Source of the DNA: Phaeoceros laevis
Taxonomy: Eukaryota > Anthocerotophyta > Anthocerotopsida > Notothyladales
DNA: 43,431 nucleotides
Direction of reading: 5' to 3'
Assembly (NCBI GenBank): GCA_049999765.1
Contig: JBNGIQ010007135.1
Span: 1 to 43,431 of the forward strand
The notes under the pieces were generated by a model. It did no database searches. It was given only the letters and a program-made list of their open reading frames with translations, and was not told the origin of the DNA. The position numbers were made by a program, and so were the translations under genes. Position 1 is the stretch's first letter; every line of letters starts with the position of its first letter. Below, piece after piece: positions 8,579-21,609 of the stretch.

Positions 8579-11426
8579 ATGATACTCGAGGCTCTAGTCC
8601 CGTCAGTCTCCATCTGCTCAGCCGCTTCCAGGATCGGAGGAGTCCTGAATGTAGCGTCTGCTGTGGCTGGAAGTCAAAATGGAGAGATACTAGAGTCTGG
8701 AGCAAGGACCTGGCTGAGAGACACCAGAAGTTATCCGAAGAGAGCAGCAGAGTGTCGCCGTGGAAGCTTACTGCACTGCGAGGCTGCTTCCACTTTTGTT
8801 GCTCGAAGCACTAACCCTTGCACGAGATGTGCGGTGGCACAATCTACTCTTGCCGTTCCGGCCGAGGAGAGTACGTCGTTGGCCACAACCCGGGAGTCAG
8901 AGGTATCCTTCGTCATAGGCGACGATTTGAGACTGAGGAGTACGCCTTTCATTGTTTTGCTGATTTTCATTGTGTGGTTCTGCAGCTAGAGTTAGTGGAA
9001 GCAGATTTTTACAGAATGGGATATGTTAGGCACGTTAGGGCGTATGGTGTGGAGTTTCGAGAAGGTCCTGATGGCATCGGAGTCTACTCTGCTAAAGATG
9101 TGCCAACATTGCAAAGGCCCAGGGTACATTTCATTACTGTAAAGAGGTTGGGTTTTATCAGCCAAAACGCTTGTTCATATCTTGTTCCCTGCCGACTGTT
9201 GCATTGCAGATTATCATGGAAATTCCTTTAGAGCTGATGATAACAATCAGAAAAGAGCTCCCGTGGATGTTTTACCCCGATATTGTGCCCATCGGTCATC
9301 CTATCTTTGAAATCATAAACGCTACTGAGCCTGAGGTAGGCACAACTCCAACCATGCAGGACATGATGCATATATCTCGAGCAGTCCAGGACTGTTTTGT
9401 GCACTTTCTTGTGAAAGTGGGACAGGGATGATTTGAGGCTCTGTCTTACGCAGATATAATATCTGTTTCTCTTTATTGCTTTGTCTGTCAGACAGATTGG
9501 GATATCCGCCTGGCATGCTTACTGCTGCTGGCACTTGATAAGGAAGATAACTTTTGGCAGCTGTATGTTGACTACCTACCTGCAGCAGATGAGATTACCA
9601 GCATGCTTCTAGCAACTGAGGTCGGTGGTATTCTATAATCTACGTCTTCTTTCAGTTCTTGCACCCTACATAAATTCGCGTGTGTGAAAAAACACACCGA
9701 AGGTCTGCCCTGAAGCAACAGATCTTCGCTTCTCTTCAGGACGAACTTAAAGAACTTCAAGATGACGAGTTAGAACAACACTTCCGAAATCAGCAGAAGC
9801 GAGCTGAAGCCAGTTGGAAAAGATTTTGGGTGAGAACCTGCTGCTTTGTTTTCTCGTTGAAGGCCAGGATGAGTCCTTGATGTGCAAGCTGAGAATACTC
9901 CGATAAACGTATATCAGAGTAGTTAGCCTGTCACTTCCTCAGATGCAAGACAACGTCACCTTACTGGATGCTTTCTTGGTGCACTTACTTGAGTAGCCCG
10001 AAGATTCGGTTCTTAAACTGAAGAGATTGGCTCGTGAACCTTCAAGGTTCTTGTGGGCTTTGGGAACTGTCGAGTCGCGTTCTTTCACGATGACAATGAC
10101 TTTGGGTGCCAACAGTCAGGGTGCAAACATGCTCATTCCTTATGTGGGTGTGTGACTGCTCGCCTTCTTAAAGCTGTTGCAGGTCTTTTAGTCAAACCTG
10201 TTGTAATCCGTTGTAGAGTTTGGTGTGCTTATCCTCCAGTTTAATCCACGGTGTGCTCAGACATGATGAATCATTCGTTTGAGCCAAACTGCTCATATCG
10301 GTGGCGGAGAAAAGACCGCATGCTTGAAGTGGTCATTAATGCTGGGGAAAGTATCCGCAAAGGTGATGAGGTCGGTTTTCGTTGTACTCAAGGAGTCCTT
10401 GCTAAGTCCGCCTGTGAAGTATGTGTTTTCAGAATAAAAGGGGTGGTATTTATATATCGGTTTGCTTTGCAGATGACGCTCAGTTACCTGGGGAAAAAAC
10501 CAAATGCAGACTACATGAAACTTTATGGATTCTCATCTCGGAAGGCAAGGGATGCCTGCTATCTCAACTGAGTTGTGTCTATTTTGTGCGTGAGTATACA
10601 GAAAACTGCATGTGTGTCGCCAAGTGATTTGCTGCCCTTGAATGTGTAGAATCCTTGGGATAATCTGCACTTCTCTGGCGAGTGGAAGGTGCATCTTGAT
10701 TCTTTCTTGTCCTCATTCGACATCTATGGTGTACCTGAAGATTACTACTACAGAGGTATGCACCAGTGTTTTGTGCGTTGAGGTTGTACTTGCTCACTTG
10801 TGAAGCATCTGGAAGGCAGATCTGTTGGGCTGTTGACGTAATTTTCTATCATAGAAGCTTTTCTCTCTCTGAGGTCGTGTGTTTTGGCCTGCCAGTGAAA
10901 GAAGGCGTACAGCCTGACCCGTTTGTAGATGGAGCTATTATTGCTGCAGCACGTATTCTACCAACCTGGTCAGATGGGGATCTTCCATTCCTTCCCAGCA
11001 TGGAAAGGCAGGCTGTGAAGGGGCTGCTGAATGAGTGTCAAGAAATGCTGGATGCTTATGCAACTACCTTGGAGGAGGATGAAAAGATATTTGGTGCGTA
11101 ACCCACCCTTCCGAAACAATGTACTTACCAGTGTTTGAGAGAATAGGCTGGAGGACCGTAATGTTTCTTCATTTCTCAAACGAGTCCCTGTGAACCTCAG
11201 AAAAAGAAGCCAATGGGAGAAGCGTCAGGTGGAAGGCAGCTGTCAGGTGAGTGTACAGTGCATGTCTTTAGCACGGCCAGGGCAACGTTTGTTTTCTTTT
11301 AGATGCTTTCAAAAAACTTGGCTGTGCTCCTTGTCGTGGCATTCTAGGCATCGTATGGATCGGAAGGCATTCATCCGCAAGGTGATGCTGGCGCTCAACA
11401 CCTATGTCCATAGGATACTTTACTGA
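8579..11426 (+). CDS. PTAC14: pTAC14-like plastid SET-domain protein
   Basis: Plastid protein associated with the plastid-encoded RNA polymerase (PEP-associated protein PAP7), needed for chloroplast transcription in Arabidopsis. Twelve exons: 8579-8902, 8986-9123, 9210-9335, 9492-9620, 9740-9829, 9997-10147, 10261-10370, 10473-10544, 10650-10755, 10896-11093, 11201-11246, 11348-11426. All phases agree, giving 522 residues. Exon 1 (108 residues) is Ser/Arg-rich and transit-peptide-like, with weak conservation. The conserved body starts VEADFYRMGYVRHVRAYG. SET motif NHSFEPNC lies at residues 323-330; the second SET motif with YLGKKPNADY is at 361-370, followed by LYGF. The C-terminus ends NTYVHRILY. 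The intron 10545-10649 uses a GC donor. Whether it methylates anything is not shown by the sequence. Confidence 0.95.
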
Positions 11427-12953
11427 TAGGCGGCTCGCAACAAGACCTCCACTAACTAGAGACCATCCACCCCACCCGTTTGTCTACATAGGCTACTCAC
11501 AGGATTCCGGTCTTGCAGTCTCTAGGCGACATGACCGAATATCCTAGTGGCTTCTGACGTGCGTGAGTAGACTGGTAGACCTTCCAGTAAGAAGCGATGT
11601 CCATTCAGACATTCGAAAGGCCTTTGGCTGCCTCGGGTGCACGTTGTACTGATGAAACGTCTACGTTTCCATCTTCCTGGTTGAGGAAGCACTTTCTTGA
11701 GTGCTGGGCGGCAATCAGTGCCAACCACACGCGTGGCGGAAACTCATACGTCCTCTAACAATATTGGCATAAGACAGCCCACGAAAAGAAAAAAGGGGAT
11801 GGAACCTTTATGTGGCCATGTGCCTACTGTCTGCACTATGTCATCTGCAAAGAATCTACAAGGATCTATCTGCACTTACGGAACTACTGGCCTACCGTGA
11901 CAAGTATCAAGCCCACATTCGGAAATAGAGATGGGATCATGGACCTTTTAGCACCAGTAAGGTAGACCATAAGCACGTTGTGAAGGTTCTTCTTCTGGGC
12001 GCCTATTGTGTACCGTCAAGGACCTATCTGCACTAACGAAATTACTGGCCATTCTGTGTCATTCTTGTTTGGGGTAGAAGTGGTTCGATAGCTTTCAACT
12101 TTCAAGTAGTAAGGCTTGTCCATTTCGCGCTCTAACAGGATGTATTATCTCCTTCGCTGTTTCTGCGATCGAAAATGTGTGTTATAGGCGAAAATGTGTG
12201 AAGGCAATGGCAGTCGGAGGTGGAGGGCGATCCAGGTGACGTGGTAGGTCAGACTCGCAATGATCAGAGCCGCGGGCTGCAACCGACTTGGGGTTCCGTG
12301 ACGGGCAATTACCACGCGCATGTAGAGGAGGCAGCTTAGCAGTCGGAGGCCAGGCCGCCGTGGAAAATCAGGTGGTGAGGTGTTGGCGTCGTTCTGACTC
12401 GTTCGTAGCACTAAATATAGCTACGCCTGCTGGATCGCAAGGTGACCGGCTCTCATGGATTCCACATCATCACGAGCGAAGCGGCAAGCTAGTGATTGCA
12501 CGGTCAGCCCGGCCGCTACTGACGGTTACGACGCCCGAAATAGAACCCCCGCTCTCTAATAGCATCTGCTGCGTCAAGTCGGACGAACGATCATTGTCGA
12601 CGGTAAAAGAACAACAAAAACGAGCGAAGAGCTTGCCTGAGGAGGCCTTCATCAATGGATGGGGGGGGGGAAGGGGTCTACCAGGTTAGATGAATATACC
12701 CGGTGACCCGGCGGGGAGGCACTCGGAAACACTGGGGATTTCCTATTCCTGGCAGCATCGCACTTTGTCAACAGGGCTGGTCTTCCGTTCATGACCAGTC
12801 GGATAGACCGGCTGCGAAGATTGCGGAGAAATGGCCTTAGTCTACTGCCGTGGCCATCGGAGCGACGCCAGTTGTGAGCTGGGAGACTGCCTCATGAAAT
12901 TGGGAACGAAGATTTAGGAAGTCGAGGGATCCTTCAGTCACTCTCCTCTGGTG
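11427..12953. other. Intergenic stretch between PTAC14 and the NPF gene
   Basis: No gene recognised. Near 11860-11893 and 12018-12050 there is an imperfect direct repeat of about 34 bp, sharing the core CTATCTGCACT and TACTGGCC. A run of ten G follows at 12661-12670. The last few hundred bases should carry the promoter and leader of the NPF gene. Confidence 0.6.
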
Positions 12954-15066
12954 ATGGCACTCCCTGTGAGTGATGGTTCTCTCGAGGAGCCACTGGTGGA
13001 GAATGAATCGGCTTTGGCGGAAAAGGGATACGCTGGGGACTCGAACGGGGAGAAGCTCCCATTGGTGAGGGACGGGTCTGTGGATTTGAATGGAAAGCCC
13101 GCTAGCAAGGCTCACACTGGCGGGTGGAAGTCCTGCGGATTCATCTTCGGTGAGAGCTGTTTGCTGAGCTCAGCAGGGAGGTTTGCATTCGCTGTTGGAG
13201 GGGGAGGGTGGATATTGAGGAGGCGCATTGCTGGTTTGTGTGTTTGTGCAGGAAACGAGGTGGTTGAGCGGATAGTGTACCATGGTGTGTCTGCCAATCT
13301 CATCACCTACTTGGTTGGAGTGCTCCACCAGGACAGCGTTGCGTCTGTGAAGAGCGTCAACAATTGGAGCGGGACTATCTGCATCACGCCTTTCGTCGGT
13401 GCTTTTCTTGCGGATGCCTACTTCGGCCTCTATTGGACGATTGCCGTGACGTCCCTCTTCTACCTGGCGGTGAGATTTTGAGCCTGGCTGAGTCTGCACC
13501 CTGGCGGGGTGGGTGATGTTTGATGCCCGGACGGGTTAAGGTTTAGCGTTTGCTGGTTGCTGCTGCAGGGGCTGGTGATGTTAACGTTATCAGCCGCACT
13601 CCCAGGCTTGAGACCCGCGCCGTGCCTGCAGAACAGCAGTTTGCAGTGCCCACCGGCGACCACCTTCCAGCTGCAATTCTTCTTTGTTTCGCTCTACGTC
13701 CTGTGCATTGGCGCGGGAGGCATCAAATCCTGCGCCTCGGCCTTCGGAGCTGCGCAGTTTGATTCGGAGTGTCGCGTAGAGAAGGTTAAGAAGAGCTCCT
13801 TCTTCAACTGGTGGTTCCTGGGGATCAAGCTTGGCATGCTCCTCTCCGTGACGGTGGTGGTGTATATCCAAGACAACGTCGGATGGGGCTGGGGATTTGG
13901 GATTCCCATGGTGCTCATGGCTCTTGCCAGTCTCCTTTTCTTTGCAGGCACCCCTTTCTACAGACACCAAAGGCCGACTGGGAGTCCTTTGACCAGTTAC
14001 TGTCAAGTTCTGGTGGCTGCTTTGCGAAACAGGAATTTCAAGCTTCCTGCCAATCCAGATCTGCTGAACAAGACACCCGCTGAGGATGGCAAAGGGGGCT
14101 CAGAACTTCCTCACACGGATAGGTTCCTGTAAGGTTCCTTCACCTAGTTTCTTCTAAGTTGGCCTCGTGCCTTGCAACACACGATCTGAATCTTGAGAAA
14201 GTAGTCACGGAGCCCTGGTTTCTTTTCGATGCAGGTGTCTGGATAAAGCAGCTACGTCTGATGGAATCAGCCTGGATGATGCAATCCCTAGCAGGTGGAA
14301 GTTATGTACCGTGACTCAAGTAGAGGAAGTGAAGACTTTTGCAGGAATGTTCCCTATCTATTTCTGCAGTCTGCTTTTCAACGTCGTCACCTCCCAAGTT
14401 CAGACATTCTTCGTGCTACAGGGCAGAACTCTAGACGCGCACGTCACGTCTTGGTTTGACATTCCACCTGCTTCCCTGCAATTTTTTGTGACCGTCCCTG
14501 TCCTCTTTGGCCTGCCATTGTACGACTGGTACCTAGTACCCCTTCTTCGCAGGTATACTGGCAATGAACGGGGAATGACAATGCTTCAGCGGGTGGGTGT
14601 TGGGATGGGCATTGTCTTGTTCGTAGGGATCTCTGCAGCTCTAACTGAGAGGAAGAGGCTTCAAGTGGCTGAGGAGGCCGGTGCTTTAGATTTTCCAGAA
14701 ATGACCCTACCCATGAGCATCTTCTGGCTTATTCCCCAGTATGTGGCTATGGGAGTCAGTGACATCTTCACTGGAGCTGGATTCATGGAGTTTTTTTACG
14801 ATCAAAGTCCTGACAATGTGAAGAGCATTGGCTCAGCAATCACTGTGAGCGCCATTGGCATCGGTGCTTACATGAGCAGTGCACTCATTACCATCGTCAA
14901 GTACGTCACGGGACGTGGGGGTAGGACACCATGGCTTATAGACAACATCAACAGGTCCCACTTGGACTACTTTTACTGGCTGGTGGTGGCCATCTGCTTT
15001 GTAAACATGCTGGTGTACGTCGTGGGTGCAAGGGGGTACACTTACAAGAAATCTCGAAGGCGGTGA
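12954..15066 (+). CDS. NPF (NRT1/PTR family) proton-coupled transporter
   Basis: Membrane symporter of the major facilitator superfamily; plant NPF members carry nitrate, peptides, hormones or glucosinolates, and the substrate cannot be assigned here. Exons: 12954-13149, 13252-13469, 13569-14128, 14235-15066, giving 601 residues with matching phases. The proton-coupling ExxER motif is present as EVVER at the start of exon 2 (about residues 68-72). Typical family stretches are NNWSGT, ITPFVGAFLADAYFG, IGAGGIKSC, FFNWWFLGI, and the late WLIPQYVAMGVSDIFTGAG followed by EFFYDQSP. A hydrophilic loop divides the two six-helix halves, and the C-terminus is basic (KKSRRR). The second in-frame codon of the upstream frame is the first ATG (12954) and was chosen as start. 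Confidence 0.96.
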
Positions 15067-16190
15067 TTCTTTCAGTACTGTGTACATTTCGTGAATCCAG
15101 GACGATTAGATTTAGCTGACTAATTCAAACTGTACAGGGTTGCACAGGCAGCCCCGGACCAAACAGGAATTTGGGCCAAATCAGAACCAGCTTGTTCTTT
15201 ACCACTGCCAAGCAAACAAGTTGCAGGCATTTCCGAGGTTTCTCTCTGTTTGTGGCAGTTACCTCGGCAGAACAGAAACATGTGTCATAGCTGCGTCCAT
15301 GCCTCGAGCTGTATCTGCCTTACATGTGCTTACAATCTTGATAAAACTCCGATCATAAGAGACGTATGGTCCTACTAGTACTGTATGACTTCGGAGGATG
15401 TCTTCTAAATATATTCGTAAAGTGCGAAAGCCACTCCAGAATGTTCGCTAGGGTGTGTGCACCTCAAGATGGCCTCGGATAGGAGAGGGAGGGATATTCT
15501 TTGATTGGACTGTTGGACAATCCGATGAAAGACCGAACGAACAAGATTTAACACGGTACCAATTGGATGGCACCAACCGCGCTTAGTAGCTGGTACAAGT
15601 GCAAACGCCTCCAAAACGTTCGCTAGTACGTGTACAGTGTGCACCTCGAGACGGCCTCTGATAGGAGAGGGACGGATTTCTTTGATTGGACCGTTGGACA
15701 ATCCGATAAAATACCGAACATGATTCGACATGGTACCAATCGTATGGTAAAATTACCAGACTAACCACGCTTAGTAGCTAGTAGTGAAAATTTTCAGTCT
15801 AACCGAGAAACCATAATTCGGAAGTCTACGCTGTCTGCGTTTTCCACCAAATCTGTATGCACTCAAGTTCAATGCATGTGGCCAACCGGCCGAAATGCAG
15901 TGATTATCATTCTACAATTGTAGGCAAGGAAATAGGCCAAAGGGTTTCCCCACCTCGTAGGCCAGCAAAGCTTCACCAAAAACCCCACAAGCACCCGCCA
16001 CGCACTTCACGTGTGTGGTGCGTAAGTACCCCGTCAATCACTTGAAAGACACACCTCTTCTTCGTTACGTTGTATTCCAAGAATAGCAAGAATAGTGAGA
16101 CTAATCGCAGAAGACCTGCTCAACAGAGTTGGAGAAGACAGAACCCCCATAGACACCGTCAGTAAATCGACACTAAACCTCAAGCTGCGT
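15067..16190. other. Intergenic stretch after the NPF gene, with a tandem duplication
   Basis: Holds the convergent 3' flanks of the NPF gene (+) and the RING ligase gene (-). The only structure I see is the duplication at 15419-15784; short frames inside it are not gene-like. Confidence 0.7.
15419..15784 (+). repeat. Tandem duplication, two units of about 176 and 190 bp
   Basis: Unit one (15419-15594) and unit two (15595-15784) abut. Shared blocks in the same order include GTTCGCTAG, GATAGGAGAGGGA, TTTGATTGGAC, GTTGGACAATCCGAT and the closing CGCTTAGTAGCT. Differences are scattered substitutions and a short insertion near the end of unit two. Confidence 0.85.
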
Positions 16191-18839
16191 TCAGGCGTCA
16201 TAGATCCTTCGCACTGCTCTAATGTGTTCCCTGCAAATGGGGCAGTTGGGCGCATCTCCATTTTGTATCCTGCGAGACAACAGCCGCTTCTGAGTAAGAG
16301 AAACATGATCTGTCCCATCAAGTGGGGCAATAGACAACCACACTACACAAAGTTTTCAGGTACCTGATGCCACAGTTGTAGCACGTTGCCCGGTGGCCAC
16401 AAGGATCAAGAAAGCTGTCTTTTGCAGCGTCCAAACATATTGCACAGAGCTGCTCATCTGGAATGTTTTGCTTTAGCTCGTCTTTCTGGCTGCCATTCTC
16501 CTCCAACGAAGAACTTTCTAAATCTTCAGGCTTTACTGTGCTCTCCAAGGGCGGAGCACTTGGAGCTGTCTCTGCCCCTGTCTCTCCTGATGGTACTAGG
16601 GGAGCTCTCTCCAGCTCAGAATCGTCTGAAGTTCGGCTCCACGTACAGTTTCTCAAGCTGTAGACAATGAAAATGCCGGCTCCAATAATACCTGCACATC
16701 CTTTTGCATTTACACCACAGCTTCCAAACAACCTCTCAAGTTACATACTACTTACTACGACAGTGCTGCACACAAGTACCCCAATAAGAGACCCAGCGCT
16801 AGCAACATAACGGAATGCTAAGAACGTAGATAAAGTATGAAAAGCGGCAAAAACTGCCTCTACAACGCACCAATAAAAGCAAAGAGGGCTATCCAGCGTC
16901 CTTTGTATGTTATCTGTACCTGCCAGACCTCCACCCCAGCCTACAAAACCGAAGGCACCCATTAGCACGAAAGAACAAACAGGAAGCTTCACGAACACCA
17001 CAACAATGGTTCATGAAGCTATGGGTTCAGAACCCATCTATAAATTTAGAGCTTAAGAATTATCTGCCGCAAAAGACCTGGTACCAGGGCACCCTTGAGG
17101 TAAGAAGTAACCACCTTGGGTGGAGTTGCCAACACCAAACATCTTGAGCCCCACAGAGGAAGTTGAGTCGTGCAAGGGGGCCCATACACAGAGCATTCTG
17201 AATCAGCTTCTGTTGTATCATAGAGCAAACTGTGAATGTCCACTTGAAGTGACGCCTGCACCACTTCACCACCTTAGATGCAAAGAAAGAACCTCAGACA
17301 CTTACAACCATAGTGGCAAGCGGTCCTTTTTTACCTGCATGGTTTGACGCCGATTAACATTTCCAAGGGCAACATAGTAGTCATCATCAGCTGGCACAGT
17401 GAACAAAATTGTTCCAGCTCCTGTACGAACCGAAAGCTGACATGTGGATGTTATAAGCTGATCAACAAGCAATCCCTACCTACGCACTGCCAGCAGTAAC
17501 TGATCCTGAAAAATGCTTGACAGGACGCCTTCATCCTCTCAGAGGAGAAAATTTTGAAATTGACACCATGCAAAGTTTGACCAGATAAACCTGACTTACC
17601 TGTCACCCAATTCCAGGAGTACGCGGACTCAGCATTATTTGGATTCTCTAACCAGTACTCCATGCCTTCACGCCCTACAATTTTCAGCGATCTTAACAGA
17701 TAAGAAGGCTATATACAAGAACTCTAGAGAGAGCTATATCACCCAACAAACTTGTACTAGATGCTGCCATACATGTCACCAATACATAAATGACGCTGAT
17801 AGGCAGACACACTGTAGTACCTTTGATTATGGCAAGAATCAACCCAGAACTTGGAACGTCGTAAGTTAATGACACCGTTGATCTTTTATTTAACCAATAC
17901 GCCCATTCCTGAAATGAAAAACAGAACCACCTTATGCCCATATCAATACCAAGTAGATCAGCCACAGGGCCTGAATATTGCTCAGGATAAAAAACGTGTA
18001 GACAATATAATGCCAACGGACAGGGAAACTTAAGAGGAAAATGACATTCACCTGATGTGAATTACTTGGAACCGTGACCTCATATGTCAAACTGTAATCT
18101 ATTGGATAGCTCAAAGCCGGGGTCTTAGAAAAAGTGTACAGCACTGGACCAACAGCTCCTCCCAGGTTTTTCACCTGCATATGAAGACAAAGTCCAAATA
18201 TTGATTGCCCTGATCCATATCCAACCAAAACAGACATTATAAGGTTTTAATGAAAACCATATCCACAGAAAACTCTGAGTTACCTGAATTTCATTCACAA
18301 ATAGAGAATTTGCTTCTAGCAGCCGCGAATAATTTAAGCCCAGCTCCCATGTATTGCTTGAAGAATCAAAAGGTGCTAAAAACACTAACACCCCTGAGAC
18401 AGGGGATACATTAGAAAGACAAGTAACAACCATGGAGGTAGCCACATGTCACTACCTCCCATAAGCAATGTCACAGGCATGTATAAGTACCTATGATAAG
18501 GAATAGGACCAAGAAGATGGAGCAGACTGTCCAACAAAGCTGCTTCGCTCGCTGAACACTTGTTGGACTCGGAGGGGGCGCAGCATAGGCAACAACTTGT
18601 GGACGAGGGGTCCCAACTGCTACAATCAAGGGAGTCCGTATAGGCGGGACATGGTGATGGAAGTGGTGTGGCTGATGCTGATGCCCATGGTTAGAGTGAT
18701 GAGAGAAACCGCCTGAGCTGCCACTGGAGGTGTGAGATCTACCCCCACCCCCGAAGCCACCACCTCCTCCATGTCGCCCGTGAACCATTTGACTTTCTTG
18801 AGTGAAATCAGTCAGACCGGAAAAATTCCATTCATGCAA
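16191..18839 (-). CDS. APD-like membrane RING-type E3 ubiquitin ligase
   Basis: Probable ubiquitin ligase of the ABERRANT POLLEN DEVELOPMENT (APD1-4) group, membrane-anchored with a cytosolic RING. Exons read in gene order: 18839-18491, 18393-18284, 18174-18052, 17908-17821, 17674-17600, 17420-17335, 17255-17093, 16919-16749, 16691-16364, 16269-16191, for 523 residues. The N-terminus is Gly/His/Pro-rich. TM1 spans about residues 101-124 and crosses the first intron. The middle part has the APD pattern: LNYSRLLEANSLFVNEIQ, EWAYWLNK, MEYWLENP, DDYYVALGNVN. TM2 is near 368-398. The RING is CAIC-x11-CGH-x3-C-x2-C-x11-CPIC at about 471-514. The exon boundaries 17093 and 16919 are the least certain. 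A second start (MVHGRHGG, 18788) is equally good. Confidence 0.88.
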
Positions 18840-20502
18840 AATCCTCAGAATCCTCCGAAGGGTCTGAAGGTAGACCCTCCACTTTCGGCTTCAAAAGTGA
18901 AGAGTACTCTGCAATTGTCAACACCGTCAGTAACTACAGTTTCATCCTTATTAACCTGAATGAAAACCTCACCCTTTTGACGCCTACCAGCTAACCGTCA
19001 TTCCACAGATCACAAATCTTCTAACAATAGAGGGCCCATAATCCATACTGCGATGTTAGGTTTTGGTCACAGCTTATGCTAGCACAGCACAAAAGAGACG
19101 AAGCATCTGCATCTGAGTACAAGACCATGCATGGAATTCAGTAGCAGGACGGTGCAAGATTGAACAGCGGACTCCTTCAAGTTGCTTCCACACTTCATCC
19201 ACCACCTTCCAGACCGAAATTGTGGTGCATCCACTATATCCTCCTCAACACTACCCTACCGAGACAACTAGCAATCATAAAGAACAAGGTCCGACTTTCC
19301 AGAGCCATACCTGATCACCAGACAAGAAACTTACTCCTTCTCAAATCTCGGGCAATCTCAGAACTCCGATCCAGATACGAGGACATGACAAGCATTTTGC
19401 TAGCTCTACACTCGCTCAAATTGTAGCATTACAAACCAGCTGGTTCCGGCAAGAATTCAGCCAATCTAATTAAAGTTCGAGATGTCTACAAGACTCTCCC
19501 ATCGCGCTAATAGCGCGCAGAAAGATTCACCTCCAAATCAGAAAAAGATTACCGGAGCTTGATTCAACGTCACGGTTCTTCGCTTGCCATTGCCAGCGAA
19601 CACCACAGCGAGAATCACTACCCAAGTGATGCAGACAAGGCACCTGCAATGTATTGACACCCGGTTCCGCCAGATCGTCCACTCCGATTGGCCGCGGATA
19701 GCTTACCGATTCTACCGAAATCTCTCGAGCTGAAGCCTTCCTCGCTTTCGCCAGTTCTGCTCCTCATTCGCCGCAGATGCACGGCGAAAGTAATGTCGGT
19801 CCGAAAACTTCTTCCATTCCGTTAAATTCGTCACAGTCGTGTTGACGGACGAATAGCCTGCCACGGCGACGAGTACCACGTCGTCCTGTTGTCTTCAACG
19901 GATAGGTAACTTAACCCCGTTTCGGGGCTACTACGCTGTCGATATGTGACGTGGCGTCGTTTCGAGGAATTCAGCGAGGTTTCACAAGGGCGGGTACGCG
20001 AAGAGTAGCCTAACGAACAAGGGTACGTGTTGCAGTCTAGTGTCGCCACGACACAATTACCGTGACACGTCCTAGAACTTTCTCTCGTGTCGCGTGTCTA
20101 CGCGTTGCACCATCTCACCGCACCTACATGAATGTGCCCAGTCTCTGAGCATTGAAAATCAAGTTTCCGAGCTAGCTAGTTGCAGTTGTCTTCAGAGTTC
20201 TCTGGGCGTTGAGGTTGTCTGTTGCCAGGGAAGCACTTTTGCTGCTCAAACAGTTGCGCGCATTTATCTGCAGTCCAGCTGGGATAGCAGCTGCAGGTCC
20301 CGGGGTTGAGAATTGCGTAGCCGATTAAGAAGCTCCACCAGAAGCGAATTCGAAGCTGATAGTGCACTCATTATTGAGCAGATTGGACAAACCGGGACTG
20401 ATTCTATCTCAAGGCAGGGGAGGAGATTCTGCAGAGTTGAGTCAGACAGCTCCATTTTAGTGGACACCTTGTTTCTGGTGACTGCCGTTCGTAGGAGGCG
20501 AG
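18840..20502. other. Intergenic stretch upstream of the RING ligase and the zinc-ribbon gene
   Basis: Divergent 5' flanks of the minus-strand RING ligase and the plus-strand zinc-ribbon gene. No convincing coding region, RNA gene or repeat is visible. Confidence 0.6.
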
Positions 20503-20709
20503 ATGTTTCTCTTCTTCATCTGCGATCAGAAGCGCAAGGTGAAGTCTGCCGAACCTGCTCCAGGACTTTGCGCGCGATGCGGGGGCCCTGCTGCCGACGT
20601 GAAAGTGAAAGATACATGTAGGTTTTGCTTCGTCCCTCTTTGCTGGAGGACACATCACATGGTGACGTGCAGCCGATGCGGAGCACACCTCAAGTCACAC
20701 CACCACTAG
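20503..20709 (+). CDS. 68-residue zinc-ribbon protein
   Basis: A small intronless gene opening with a hydrophobic MFLFFIC, typical of a family of tiny eukaryotic zinc-ribbon proteins. Zinc ligands are probably C23-x2-C26 and C56-x2-C59; three further Cys (39, 42, 47) lie between, which could form a second site. The C-terminus ends in His (HLKSHHH). Function is unknown in the families I recall. The low length is offset by the regular Cys-x2-Cys pairs and the hydrophobic start. Confidence 0.7.
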   Translation: MFLFFICDQKRKVKSAEPAPGLCARCGGPAADVKVKDTCRFCFVPLCWRTHHMVTCSRCGAHLKSHHH

Positions 20710-21609
20710 CTTAGGGTGATGGTTTCACTTGTGTTTTAATGTCAGTGCCATGATCTTCCATCTGCTCGGGCTTGCTATGCCCATGGAATCAGAGGAGGAG
20801 GCCCTTCTCTCAAGGCGAGCAGGCTTCGTGACTTCTTTTAGGACTAATGTGAATGCACTTATCTCGGGCCTGCATTGCCCTGAGCAATTCTCTGTGCTGA
20901 GAATTTTGTAGCCAGGAGATAGAGCAGAAGGACTGAACCGTCTCCCTCGCCACAAAGTTCTATCAGTTTTGTTCCACTTGTGCATATCTGTTTCGCCGAT
21001 CTGGTCAGCTGAGTTGTCCCACAGTTTGTGCCACTAGTGATTTTCACCCCGGCGACCCTGGCCTGTGTAGTGTTGGTTACAGTGTCTACTCTTGCCTGAC
21101 GTGATTTCCAGAGTGATTGGATTGGAGAGGAAGGATACATGTGCAACTTGCCTTCCGCTTCTCCGGCCAAGGATAGAGTTCATTAGGTTTTCGTGCGTTG
21201 TACATGGGCAGCCTTTGGCATATCTAGCATTCTGACAGGTAGTGCTGCGATACACGTGCACGCTACAAACAAGATGTTGCTGTACGTTTAGTGACGCATG
21301 GATGGTGGAATAGTCGCCGCTCTAGGAACGCGAGATACTGAAGAGTGTATACCGTATATGCCTAATGGACGTTTTCGTGAGAGCACAGCAGACAGGTGCA
21401 ATAGCTCCCTTGTTCTCTAATCGGCCCTTTCTGTAGACTTTGATTTGCATCATTCTGGCCTTTCACGTTGTTTGAAAACCTCCGTTCTATCACTATACCA
21501 ATTGGCACTTCCAAGCAAATGTTGTAAGGATCAAGCAACGGCAGTGTGGGTAATCTGTTTCGGTAAGGACCGCTCACATGCTCTGTTCCCCCATCCAATC
21601 AGATAGAGC
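20710..21609. other. Convergent intergenic stretch
   Basis: Lies between the stop codons of the zinc-ribbon gene (+) and the PPR gene (-). I see only short unrelated frames and no repeat. Confidence 0.6.

Noticed and set aside
12145-12411. 88-residue minus-strand frame upstream of the NPF gene
   Set aside because: No family pattern and no neighbouring exon; treated as chance.
15405-15768. Minus-strand frames within the tandem duplication
   Set aside because: They read through both duplicate units in different frames and show no protein-like composition.
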